This document shows positions 1 through 5,604 of a stretch of DNA of 9,370 bases, one piece after another. A program made the position numbers and the translations under genes. Source of the stretch: Thermoleophilia bacterium. Its GTDB lineage: Bacteria > Actinomycetota > Thermoleophilia > Gaiellales > Gaiellaceae. Within the stretch, counting starts at the first letter, position 1, and every line of letters begins with the position of its first letter. The stretch is from positions 1 to 9,370 of the forward strand of contig JAICLM010000073.1 of assembly GCA_025927435.1 (NCBI GenBank), in the 5' to 3' direction. A model generated the notes under the pieces. The model had not been told where the DNA came from, did not search any database, and worked only from the letters and a program-made list of their open reading frames with translations.

Positions 1-2
1 AT

Positions 3-311
3 CCCACGGGGTCGAAGGCGGTGCGCGCCTCGATGGGCTCGCTCTTCCGCGTTCCTTCGAGCGGGTTCGCCGACGCTCCCGGGAAGCGGGTGGCGCTCGT
101 GGCGGGCGGCGGAACGCCGTTGCCCGAGCTGGAGTCGAGCGGAGACGTCGTCCTCGTGCTCGGCGCAGAACGGGAAGGTCTGCCGGCCGACGTCCTCGCC
201 GGCTGCGACGAACAAGCCTCGATCCCACAACCCGGGGGCAGCGACTCGCTCAACGTCGCGATGGCGGGCGCAATCGCCCTCTACGAGCTGGCTCGCGGGC
301 AACAGGCCTAG
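3..311 (+). CDS. TrmH/SpoU-family RNA 2'-O-methyltransferase, C-terminal part (5' end outside window)
   Basis: This is the C-terminal ~102 residues of a SPOUT-class methyltransferase that transfers a methyl group from SAM to a ribose 2'-OH of tRNA or 23S rRNA in the cytoplasm. The reading frame is open from the first bases of the window, so the start lies upstream. Diagnostic motifs are KAVRASMGSLFRVP near the left edge, then VLGAEREGLP (SpoU motif 2, part of the trefoil-knot SAM site), then IPQPGGSDSLNVAMAGAIALYE (motif 3, with the SLNV-A core), close to the natural C-terminus. It ends with TAG at 309-311, directly before a strong hairpin. In many bacteria a trmH-type gene sits between rplT and pheS. 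Here pheS is also downstream but separated by two opposite-strand genes. The target nucleotide (TrmH-, RlmB- or TsnR-like) cannot be assigned without the N-terminus. Confidence 0.93.
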   Translation, partial: PTGSKAVRASMGSLFRVPSSGFADAPGKRVALVAGGGTPLPELESSGDVVLVLGAEREGLPADVLAGCDEQASIPQPGGSDSLNVAMAGAIALYELARGQQA

Positions 312-316
312 AAAGC

Positions 317-342
317 GTCCGGCCCCCTTGCGGGGGCCGGAC
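317..342. terminator. Strong hairpin, probable terminator, possibly bidirectional
   Basis: A perfect 11-bp stem, GTCCGGCCCCC (317-327) with GGGGGCCGGAC (332-342), closes a TTGC tetraloop 5 nt after the trmH-family stop codon. The downstream T-run on the plus strand is weak (CAGAGTTT). On the minus strand the stem is followed by GCTTTCT, also weakly T-rich. It lies between genes that converge on it, the trmH-type gene from the left and the methyltransferase pair from the right, so it may serve both. Efficiency is uncertain because of the poor U-tract, although actinobacterial terminators often lack one. Confidence 0.7.
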
Positions 343-544
343 CAGAGTTTCGCCGAGCCGGTTTCGCTTTCGTCCGCCTCGTCCAACCGGCCTTCCGCCT
401 CGGGATTGCTCCCTCTTCGTCTGACCGCTCGGTCGTGGTTTCGACCTACTCGCGCTCCGTGCTCGGCGCAAGAAGGAACCTACGCGAACCCTGTCACCGG
501 ATCAAGACCGAGCCGCACCGTTTTTGTCGCAATTTGCGCGCTGA
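343..544. other. Intergenic region between convergent genes; no gene recognised
   Basis: About 200 bases separate the trmH terminator hairpin from the stop of the opposite-strand methyltransferase. I see no protein gene with family resemblance and no tRNA, tmRNA, SRP or RNase P signature. There are minor inverted repeats: GCCGGTT (357-363) with AACCGGC (385-391), GACC (423-426) with GGTC (431-434), and CTCGG (462-466) with CCGAG (508-512) followed by TTTTT at 521-525. They could be remnants of terminators or a small structured RNA, but nothing here allows a call. Confidence 0.35.
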
Positions 545-1240
545 TCATTTTCGGCGGGCGATCCAGACGCTGTCCTCGCCGCCGGCGAACGGCCGCCGGT
601 CGAACCACCCGTAGCACTCGAGCACCTCGAAGCCGGACTCGGCGAGGAGCGTGTGCCAGCGCGCGGGCTCGACCCACCACAGCGTCATCGTCGAGGAGCC
701 CTGCAGCCCGCGCACCGAGAGCGTGAGGGTCTGAGCGGCGAGATCCCAGTCGGCGCGCTCGTCGATGCCCGGCTCGCGCTCGATCCAGCGGCCGTGCGTC
801 TCCTCGATGTCCTCGCGGGACGGGGTGAAGACGTCGAAGACGAGACGCCCGCCCGGCCGCAGCAGCTCGCGCGCGGCGCGGAGCGCCTCGAGCCGCTCGT
901 CGTCCCCCCGCAGGTGGAGATAGGAGCGGAACGGACACGTCACGATCGGGACGCGCTCGTCGACCGGCGGCCGCCGCAGGTCGCCGAGCCGCAGGTCCAG
1001 CCGCTCCCCGACGCCGGCCTCCCGTGCCCGCTCGGAGCAGACCGCGAGCATCCCGGCGGACGAGTCGATGCCGATCACGTACGCGCCGGCGAGAGCGGTC
1101 GGGATGGCGATCCTGCCGGTGCCGACCCCGAGCTCGACCACCCCGCCGCCGGCTGCGAGCGCCTCCTCGACATAGAACGAGACGTCCTCGATGACGCTCG
1201 CGCTCCACGGGTCGTAGAGCCACGCAATGGGGTCGTACAC
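545..1240 (-). CDS. Class I SAM-dependent methyltransferase (second of tandem pair)
   Basis: A 231-residue cytoplasmic methyltransferase of the Rossmann-fold class I type. The SAM-binding motif I is VVELGVGTGR at residues 34-43, followed by an acidic-loop segment (GIDSSAGML), CPFRSYLHL in the motif IV region and RPGGRLVFDVF for motif V/VI. The C-terminus reads GWFDRRPF then VWIARRK. I chose the GTG at 1240 because it lies 2 nt after the stop of the upstream methyltransferase and gives exactly the length of that neighbour; the frame stays open further upstream but would overlap it. No SD is visible, so translation is probably coupled. It is a clear paralogue of the neighbour (shared VVELGVGTGR-AIP, CPFR--LHL, LWW, GWFD-RP and VW-ARK). 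The methyl acceptor is unknown: small molecules, lipids or protein are all possible for this fold. Confidence 0.88.
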   Translation of the reverse strand: MYDPIAWLYDPWSASVIEDVSFYVEEALAAGGGVVELGVGTGRIAIPTALAGAYVIGIDSSAGMLAVCSERAREAGVGERLDLRLGDLRRPPVDERVPIVTCPFRSYLHLRGDDERLEALRAARELLRPGGRLVFDVFTPSREDIEETHGRWIEREPGIDERADWDLAAQTLTLSVRGLQGSSTMTLWWVEPARWHTLLAESGFEVLECYGWFDRRPFAGGEDSVWIARRK

Positions 1241-1242
1241 GC

Positions 1243-1938
1243 TCAGGGCTTGCGGGCGACCCAGACCATCTCGAGCGAGGAGTCGTCGTAGGGGCGCTCG
1301 TCGAACCAGCCGTGGAGAGCTTCCACCTCGAGCCCGCTGACCTCGATCAGCCCCTCGAGCTCCGAGCGTCCGAGCCACCAGAGCTGCAGCATTCCCACTT
1401 CCTCGGCGCCGCGACCGCGGGTGATGTCGACCCGGCTGTCGGCCCAGGCGTAGCGCGGGATCTCCCAGGAATCGCCTCGTTCCTGCCGGACTCCGTCGAG
1501 ACGGGCGGCCACCTCGCCGCTGAACGCGAAGACGTTGAACGCGAACCTGCCGCCGGGCCGCAGCGCCGCAGCGACGCGCTCGAACGTGCGCCGCCGATCG
1601 GCCCAGGTGGGGAGATGGAGCAGGGCGCGAAACGGACAGATCACCAGCTCCACCGGCTCGTCGAGCTCGAGCTCGCGCATGTCTCCTTCGCGAAACTCGA
1701 TCGGGAGATCTCCCGCCCGCTCCCGCCCGACGGCCAGCATCGCCGGCGAGCGGTCCCAGCCGACGACCCGCTTGCCCGTCTCCTGCGCGATGGGGATCGC
1801 GACCCTGCCCGTTCCGACGCCGAGCTCGACGACGGGCTCGGCCGCCGCGCGTGCCAGGGAGACGTACCAGGCGACGTCCTCGGTCATGTCTGCGGCCCAG
1901 ACGTCGTAGTCGGGAGCGAAGTGGTCGTATTCGGCCAT
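1243..1938 (-). CDS. Class I SAM-dependent methyltransferase (first of tandem pair)
   Basis: A 231-residue class I methyltransferase starting at ATG 1938. It begins with the AEYDHFAPDYDVW segment typical of the Methyltransf_25/UbiE-like N-terminus. Motif I, VVELGVGTGR, is at residues 36-45, then GWDRSPAMLAV (acidic loop after strand 2), CPFRALLHL, and RPGGRFAFNVF. The C-terminal half carries LWWLGRSELEGLIEVSG and GWFDERPY. No SD precedes the ATG. The minus-strand hexamer GATACT sits 7 nt upstream, compatible with a leaderless transcript. Its start is only 20 bp from the start of the oppositely directed pheS leader peptide, so the two promoters overlap. It forms a two-gene unit with its downstream paralogue. 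The substrate is not predictable from the sequence. Confidence 0.9.
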   Translation of the reverse strand: MAEYDHFAPDYDVWAADMTEDVAWYVSLARAAAEPVVELGVGTGRVAIPIAQETGKRVVGWDRSPAMLAVGRERAGDLPIEFREGDMRELELDEPVELVICPFRALLHLPTWADRRRTFERVAAALRPGGRFAFNVFAFSGEVAARLDGVRQERGDSWEIPRYAWADSRVDITRGRGAEEVGMLQLWWLGRSELEGLIEVSGLEVEALHGWFDERPYDDSSLEMVWVARKP

Positions 1939-1944
1939 GGCGGG

Positions 1945-1950
1945 TAGTAT
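1945..1950 (+). promoter_or_regulatory. Candidate -10 box of the pheST leader transcript
   Basis: TAGTAT fits the TANNNT actinobacterial -10 pattern and ends 8 nt before an ATG at 1959, so transcription would begin at or next to that ATG, giving a leaderless mRNA. No good -35 match is visible 16-18 bp upstream. The same bases, read on the minus strand as GATACT (1951-1946), are placed to serve the divergent methyltransferase gene. Confidence 0.5.
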
Positions 1951-1951
1951 C
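1946..1951 (-). promoter_or_regulatory. Candidate -10 box of the divergent methyltransferase pair
   Basis: The minus strand reads GATACT, then 7 nt, then the ATG at 1938. The first base departs from the TANNNT pattern, so this is a weaker call than the plus-strand box it overlaps. The lack of any SD before the ATG supports a leaderless start here. Confidence 0.35.
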
Positions 1952-1958
1952 GGCGCAG

Positions 1959-2024
1959 ATGTCTGCTGCGCGCGTGTTCGCCTTTATCTCGCCCCGGCTC
2001 GTTGCCGGGGCGTCGGCGCGCTAG
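1959..2024 (+). CDS. Candidate leader peptide of pheST (21 aa, two Phe codons)
   Basis: A short reading frame, ATG 1959 to TAG 2022-2024, encodes 21 residues beginning MSAARVFAFIS. It has no SD but follows a TAGTAT -10 box by 8 nt, so it could be translated from the very 5' end of the transcript. Phe codons TTC (1977-1979) and TTT (1983-1985) fall at residues 7 and 9, a modest local enrichment in front of the phenylalanyl-tRNA synthetase genes. The frame overlaps the left half of the leader's RNA helices, as attenuator peptides do; E. coli pheM is the established example upstream of pheST, though it is much richer in Phe. Two separated Phe codons are weak evidence, and the frame could be coincidental. 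No similarity to a known protein is recognised. Confidence 0.45.
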   Translation: MSAARVFAFISPRLVAGASAR

Positions 2025-2090
2025 CAGCAGCGTCGTCTCCTCCGCAGCTCGAGCCGGGGCGTGAACGTTCCCGTTCCCGTGCCTGCGAGA

Positions 2091-2098
2091 GGAGGAGA
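2091..2098 (+). promoter_or_regulatory. Shine-Dalgarno sequence that fixes the pheS TTG start
   Basis: GGAGGAGA lies with its GGAGG core 8 nt before the TTG at 2104. The next possible in-frame start, GTG at 2122, has no SD at a suitable distance. The whole octamer is exactly complementary to TCTCCTCC at 2036-2043. Confidence 0.85.
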
Positions 2099-2103
2099 AA
2101 CCG

Positions 2104-3138
2104 TTGGATAAGGTCGCCCACGTGAATCCCGACGACCTCGAGAAGGAGGCCCTCGCCGCCGCGTCAGAGGCTAGGTCGCTCACCGCGCTCTCCGAGGTGC
2201 GCGTGCGGTACCTCGGTCGCCAGAGCGTGCTGAAGCTCGCGCTGCGCGAGGTGCGCGACCGCGACACCGGGATGACGCTCAACGCCGTGCGCGAGACGGT
2301 CGAGTCGGCGCTCGCGACGCGCGAGGCCGAGCTGGCCCGCGCCGAGCTCGAGGAGAGGCTCGCGACCGAGCGTGTCGACGTGACGCTGCCCGCGCAGCTG
2401 CTCGGGCCGCCGAAGCTGCGCCCGCGCGGCACGCTCCACCCGTCCACGCTCGTCCGCCGCGATGTCGAGGACATCTTCCTCGGCCTCGGCTACGAGATCG
2501 TCGACGGCCGCGAGGTCGAGACCACCCGCTACAACTTCGACGCGCTCGGCTTCCCGGACTGGCATCCGACGCGCTCGCCGCGCGCCTCGCTCTTCCTCGA
2601 CGACGAGACCCTCCTGCGCACCGAGACATCGCCGGCCCAGATCCACAAGATGGAAGAGCGGCGGCCGCCGATCTACATGGTCTCCATCGGTCGCGTCTAC
2701 CGGCGCGACACGATCGACGCGACGCACTTCCCGATCTTCCACCAGTACGAGGGGCTGGCAATCGACAAGGGCATCACGCTCGCCGACCTCAAGGGGACGC
2801 TCCTCCACGTGATGCGCGAGCTGTACGGGCCGGAGCGCGAGGTGCGCTTCCGCACCCACTACTTCCCGTTCACGGAGCCCTCGATGGAGCCCGACGTCTC
2901 GTGCTTCAACTGCGGCGGCGCGGGCTGCCCGGTCTGCAAGCACTCGGGCTGGATCGAGATGGGCGGCTCCGGGATGGTCGACCCGTACCTGTACGAGTTC
3001 GTCGGCTGGGGGCCGGAGGAGTACTCCGGGTTCGCCTTCGGGATGGGAATCGAGCGCACCGCGCAGCTCCGCTACGGCATCTCCGGGATCCGCCCCTTCT
3101 GGGACAACGACCTGCGCTTCCTGCGCCAGTTCCGATGA
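2104..3138 (+). CDS. pheS: Phenylalanine--tRNA ligase alpha subunit
   Basis: Catalytic subunit of the (alpha-beta)2 class IIc synthetase that activates phenylalanine with ATP and charges tRNA-Phe. It is 344 aa from TTG 2104, the usual length. Residues 1-~100 form the N-terminal coiled coil. The catalytic core shows YNFDAL (143-148), HPTR (154-157), LRTETSPAQ (171-179), GRVYRRD (196-202, motif 2 region), FHQYEG (212-217) and motif 3 GFAFGMGIERTAQLRYG (309-325), in which A311 corresponds to the specificity alanine A294 of E. coli. A C-x2-C-x4-C-x2-C cluster (C267, C270, C275, C278) is inserted before GWIEMGGSGMV; similar inserts occur in some bacterial PheS proteins and may bind zinc. Deviations are E174 where E. 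coli has Q and Thermus H, and ASLFL in place of the usual DTF. The stop overlaps the pheT start (ATGA). Confidence 0.98.
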   Translation: MDKVAHVNPDDLEKEALAAASEARSLTALSEVRVRYLGRQSVLKLALREVRDRDTGMTLNAVRETVESALATREAELARAELEERLATERVDVTLPAQLLGPPKLRPRGTLHPSTLVRRDVEDIFLGLGYEIVDGREVETTRYNFDALGFPDWHPTRSPRASLFLDDETLLRTETSPAQIHKMEERRPPIYMVSIGRVYRRDTIDATHFPIFHQYEGLAIDKGITLADLKGTLLHVMRELYGPEREVRFRTHYFPFTEPSMEPDVSCFNCGGAGCPVCKHSGWIEMGGSGMVDPYLYEFVGWGPEEYSGFAFGMGIERTAQLRYGISGIRPFWDNDLRFLRQFR

Positions 3139-5402
3139 GGATCCCGCTCAGCTGGCTTCGCGAGTACGTCCGCGTCGACGCGAGCGCGCAGGAGATCGCC
3201 GCTGCGCTCTCGATCTCGACGGCCGAGGTCAACGGCGTGCACCGGGTCGGGCTGCCCGGGGAACTCGGGCTGTTCCGCGTCGGGCACGTGCTCGAGGCCG
3301 AGAAGCATCCCGACGCCGACCGGCTCCAGCTCACGTCCGTCGACGTGGGGGAGGACCGGCCGTACTCGATCGTCTGCGGGGCCTGGAACTTCGGCGCGGG
3401 CGCCAAGGTCGCCGTCGCGTTGCCCGGCGCGACGCTGCCGAACGGGCTGACGCTCGAGCGGCGCAAGCTCCGCGGGCAGATGTCCGAGGGGATGATCCTC
3501 GCCGAGGACGAGCTCGATCTCGGGGCCGACCACAGCGGGATCATCGTGCTCGACGACGCGCTCGAGGCCGGGACGCCGCTCGCCGACGTCCTGCCCCTCG
3601 TCGACGAGGTGCTCGACCTCGAGGCGACCGGCAATCGCGCCGACCTGTTCGCCGTCTACGGCGTCGCGCGCGAGGTCGCGGCGCTGCTCGACGGGGAGCT
3701 GCTGCCGATGCCGGGCACGGATCCGCAGCGGGACGGCGAGGAGCCGGTCGGCATCGCGATCGAGGATCCGGCGGGCTGCCTGCGCTTCATCGGCCGCCTC
3801 TTCCGCGACGTCACGGTCGGCGAGTCGCCGCTCTGGCTCAAGGCGCGTCTGCGCCATGCCGGCGTGCGGACGATCTCGAACGTCGTCGACGTCACGAACT
3901 ACGTCATGCTCGCGCTCGGCAGCCCGCTGCACGCCTACGACCTCGATCTGCTTCGCGGCGGCCTCGTCGCGCGCCGCGCGCGCAAGGGGGAGAAGGTGCG
4001 GACACTCGACGGCGTCGAGCGCACGCTGAGCGCCGAGGATCTCGTGATCGCCGACGGCGAGCGCGCGGTCGGGCTCGCCGGGATCATGGGCGGCGAGGAG
4101 ACCGAGGTCTCCGCCACGACGACGAACGTCCTGCTCGAGGCGGCGAACTTCGAGCCGGTCGGGATCCTGCGCAGCTCGGAGCGGCACGCGCTGCGCACCG
4201 AGGGCTCGAACCGCTGGGAGAAGGGCGTCGACCCCCACGTCGCGGGGCCGGCGGCCACCTACGCGACGCAGCTGATCGTGGAGCTCGGCGGGGCGCGCTG
4301 GACCGGCGCGGAAGACGTGCAGACCGAGCTCCCGGAGCCGGAGGTGATCCGGCTGCGGCCGGAGCGGGCGAGCGAGCTCATGGGGCTCGACGTGGCCGAG
4401 GCGGAGCAGGGCGAGATCCTCGGCCGGATCGGCTTCGACCAGGTCCGGCAGGGGTTCCGCGTGCCGACGTGGCGGGCGCGCGACGTGACGCGCGAGGTCG
4501 ACCTGGTCGAGGAGGTCGCCCGCTTCAAGCTGCCGGAGATCCCGTTCACGCTGCCGCGCCGCGACGCGATGTTCGGGCGCCTCACCCGCGCGCAGCGCCT
4601 GCGCCGTCTGGTGGAGGAGGCGCTCGTCGGGGCGGGCTACGCCGAGGCCTACACGCCCACCTTCGTCGCCGAGGGCGACCTACGGCTGCCCGAGCCGCTC
4701 TCGGCGGAGGCGGCGGCGCTTCGCACCGTCATCTACGCGTCGCTGCTCGAGCCCGCGCGCCGCAACTCCGACGCCGGCGAGGACGACGTCGCCCTGTTCG
4801 AGATCGCGCGGGTTTACCGCGAGGTGGGAGCCGACCTGCCCGAGGAGCACTGGCACGCCGCCGGTATCGCCGACGGCGGCTTCGCCGAAGCCAAGTGGGC
4901 GGTCGAGCAGATCTACTCGGCACTCGGTCTCGAGCCCGCGTACGAGCGGACGAACGAGCCGTTTCTCCATCCCGGCAAGGCGGCGCGCACCGGCGAGGGC
5001 TGGCTCGGCGAGCTCCACCCGGCGCTGCTCGACGGCGTCTGGGGAGTATTCGAGCTCGACCTCGACGCGCTCGCCGAGGCGGGGCCGCAGGTCGTCGCCT
5101 TCGAGGAGGTCAGCCCGTACCCGGAGGTGCGTCAGGATCTTGCCTTCGTCGTGGACGAGGACGTCCCCTCCGCGGAGATCTTCGCCGCGATCCGCGAGGC
5201 GGCCGGCGGGCTGCTCCGCGAGCTCGAGGTGTTCGACGAGTACCGGAACCCGGAGACGATCGGCGAGGGGAAGCGGTCGCTCGCGTTCCGGCTTGCCTTC
5301 GGCTCGCTCGAGGGGACGCTGACGGACGAGGACGTCGCGCCGGTGCGGGCGTCGATCGTCGACGCGCTCGCGACGCGCTTCGACGCCGTCCTGCGCGCCT
5401 AG
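3135..5402 (+). CDS. pheT: Phenylalanine--tRNA ligase beta subunit
   Basis: The 755-aa partner of PheS, starting at ATG 3135 inside the pheS stop (ATGA), so translationally coupled; the MRIPLSWLREYV start is the family norm. Domain order: N-terminal B1 segment; EMAP-type tRNA-binding OB fold (about 40-150, with VGHVLEAEKHPDADRL and CGAWNFGAGAKVAVALPGA); B3/B4 editing region (about 205-390); B5 (about 403-470, DVTREVDLVEEVAR at 449-463); catalytic-like B6/B7; and C-terminal FDX-ACB anticodon-binding domain (about 659-755, SPYPEVRQDLAFVVDEDV). It is somewhat shorter than the ~800 aa typical of the family (E. coli 795). At 463-470 the protein reads RFKLPEIP where most members have R-x-x-GYD-x-IP. 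The subunit binds and positions tRNA and clears mischarged Tyr-tRNA-Phe. The stop TAG is 4 nt from an opposing gene, with no terminator between. Confidence 0.98.
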   Translation: MRIPLSWLREYVRVDASAQEIAAALSISTAEVNGVHRVGLPGELGLFRVGHVLEAEKHPDADRLQLTSVDVGEDRPYSIVCGAWNFGAGAKVAVALPGATLPNGLTLERRKLRGQMSEGMILAEDELDLGADHSGIIVLDDALEAGTPLADVLPLVDEVLDLEATGNRADLFAVYGVAREVAALLDGELLPMPGTDPQRDGEEPVGIAIEDPAGCLRFIGRLFRDVTVGESPLWLKARLRHAGVRTISNVVDVTNYVMLALGSPLHAYDLDLLRGGLVARRARKGEKVRTLDGVERTLSAEDLVIADGERAVGLAGIMGGEETEVSATTTNVLLEAANFEPVGILRSSERHALRTEGSNRWEKGVDPHVAGPAATYATQLIVELGGARWTGAEDVQTELPEPEVIRLRPERASELMGLDVAEAEQGEILGRIGFDQVRQGFRVPTWRARDVTREVDLVEEVARFKLPEIPFTLPRRDAMFGRLTRAQRLRRLVEEALVGAGYAEAYTPTFVAEGDLRLPEPLSAEAAALRTVIYASLLEPARRNSDAGEDDVALFEIARVYREVGADLPEEHWHAAGIADGGFAEAKWAVEQIYSALGLEPAYERTNEPFLHPGKAARTGEGWLGELHPALLDGVWGVFELDLDALAEAGPQVVAFEEVSPYPEVRQDLAFVVDEDVPSAEIFAAIREAAGGLLRELEVFDEYRNPETIGEGKRSLAFRLAFGSLEGTLTDEDVAPVRASIVDALATRFDAVLRA

Positions 5403-5406
5403 CCAA

Positions 5407-5604
5407 TCAATCGTCGCGTCGCCGGAGGAGCTTGGCCAGCGTCCTCACGGCGATCAGCGCGCCTGCAGCGGCGCCGACCGCGGTGCCGATCCTCTTCCCA
5501 CGCTCGGCGGTCTGGTCGATCTCCCGGCGCAGGTCGGCGACGGCGTTGGTGAGCTCGCGCCGCTCGTCCGCGATCTCGCGGCGAAGGTCGGGCTCAGTTG
5601 CCAT
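5407..5604 (-). CDS. Small membrane-anchored DUF3618-like protein
   Basis: A 65-residue protein starting at ATG 5604. Residues 1-~33 are highly charged and helical (DLRREIADERRELTNAVADL), a probable coiled coil. They are followed by a hydrophobic glycine/alanine-rich segment (IGTAVGAAAGALIAVRTL, about 38-57) that could cross or insert in the membrane, and a basic RRR tail. This layout matches the DUF3618 type of small actinobacterial proteins (function unknown), often encoded next to a holin-superfamily-III protein as here. The start overlaps the end of the upstream gene by 11 nt. GGAGG (minus strand, 5618-5614) lies 9 nt before the ATG, supporting the start. No catalytic residues are apparent; family assignment is by layout rather than a specific motif. 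Confidence 0.75.
   Translation of the reverse strand: MATEPDLRREIADERRELTNAVADLRREIDQTAERGKRIGTAVGAAAGALIAVRTLAKLLRRRDD

Larger units (their letters stand above)
1959..2103 (+). promoter_or_regulatory. Structured pheS 5' leader with alternative helices
   Basis: Four helices can be drawn. P1 is CTGCTGCGCGCG-side 1963-1974 with 2017-2030 (7 + 5 bp, TA bulge at 2022-2023). P2 is CGCCCCGGC (1990-1998) with GCCGGGGCG (2004-2012), loop TCGTT. P3 is CGCCCCGGCTCG (1990-2001) with CGAGCCGGGGCG (2050-2061), a perfect 12 bp. P4 is TCTCCTCCGCAG (2036-2047) with CTGC (2083-2086) plus GGAGGAGA (2091-2098), which hides the pheS SD. P2 and P3 share a strand, and P3 crosses P1 and P4, so {P1,P2,P4} and {P3} are alternative states. 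No T-box signature (such as TGGNACCGCG) and no U-tract terminator are seen, so translation control is more likely than termination. This is a model from pairing alone. Confidence 0.55.

Noticed and set aside
1241..1378. Upstream extension of the second methyltransferase to ATG 1378
   Set aside because: The extension is an Arg-rich shadow of the first methyltransferase; the GTG at 1240 matches the paralogue's length and N-terminus.
1959..2103. T-box riboswitch upstream of pheS
   Set aside because: No TGGNACCGCG-type T-box sequence, no stem I signature and no U-tract terminator; the helices present form a different architecture.
1937..2125. 62-codon reading frame starting at ATG 1937 on the plus strand
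   Set aside because: It overlaps the pheS start in another frame, begins inside the proposed -10 region, and its arginine-rich sequence looks like the product of GC-rich noncoding DNA.
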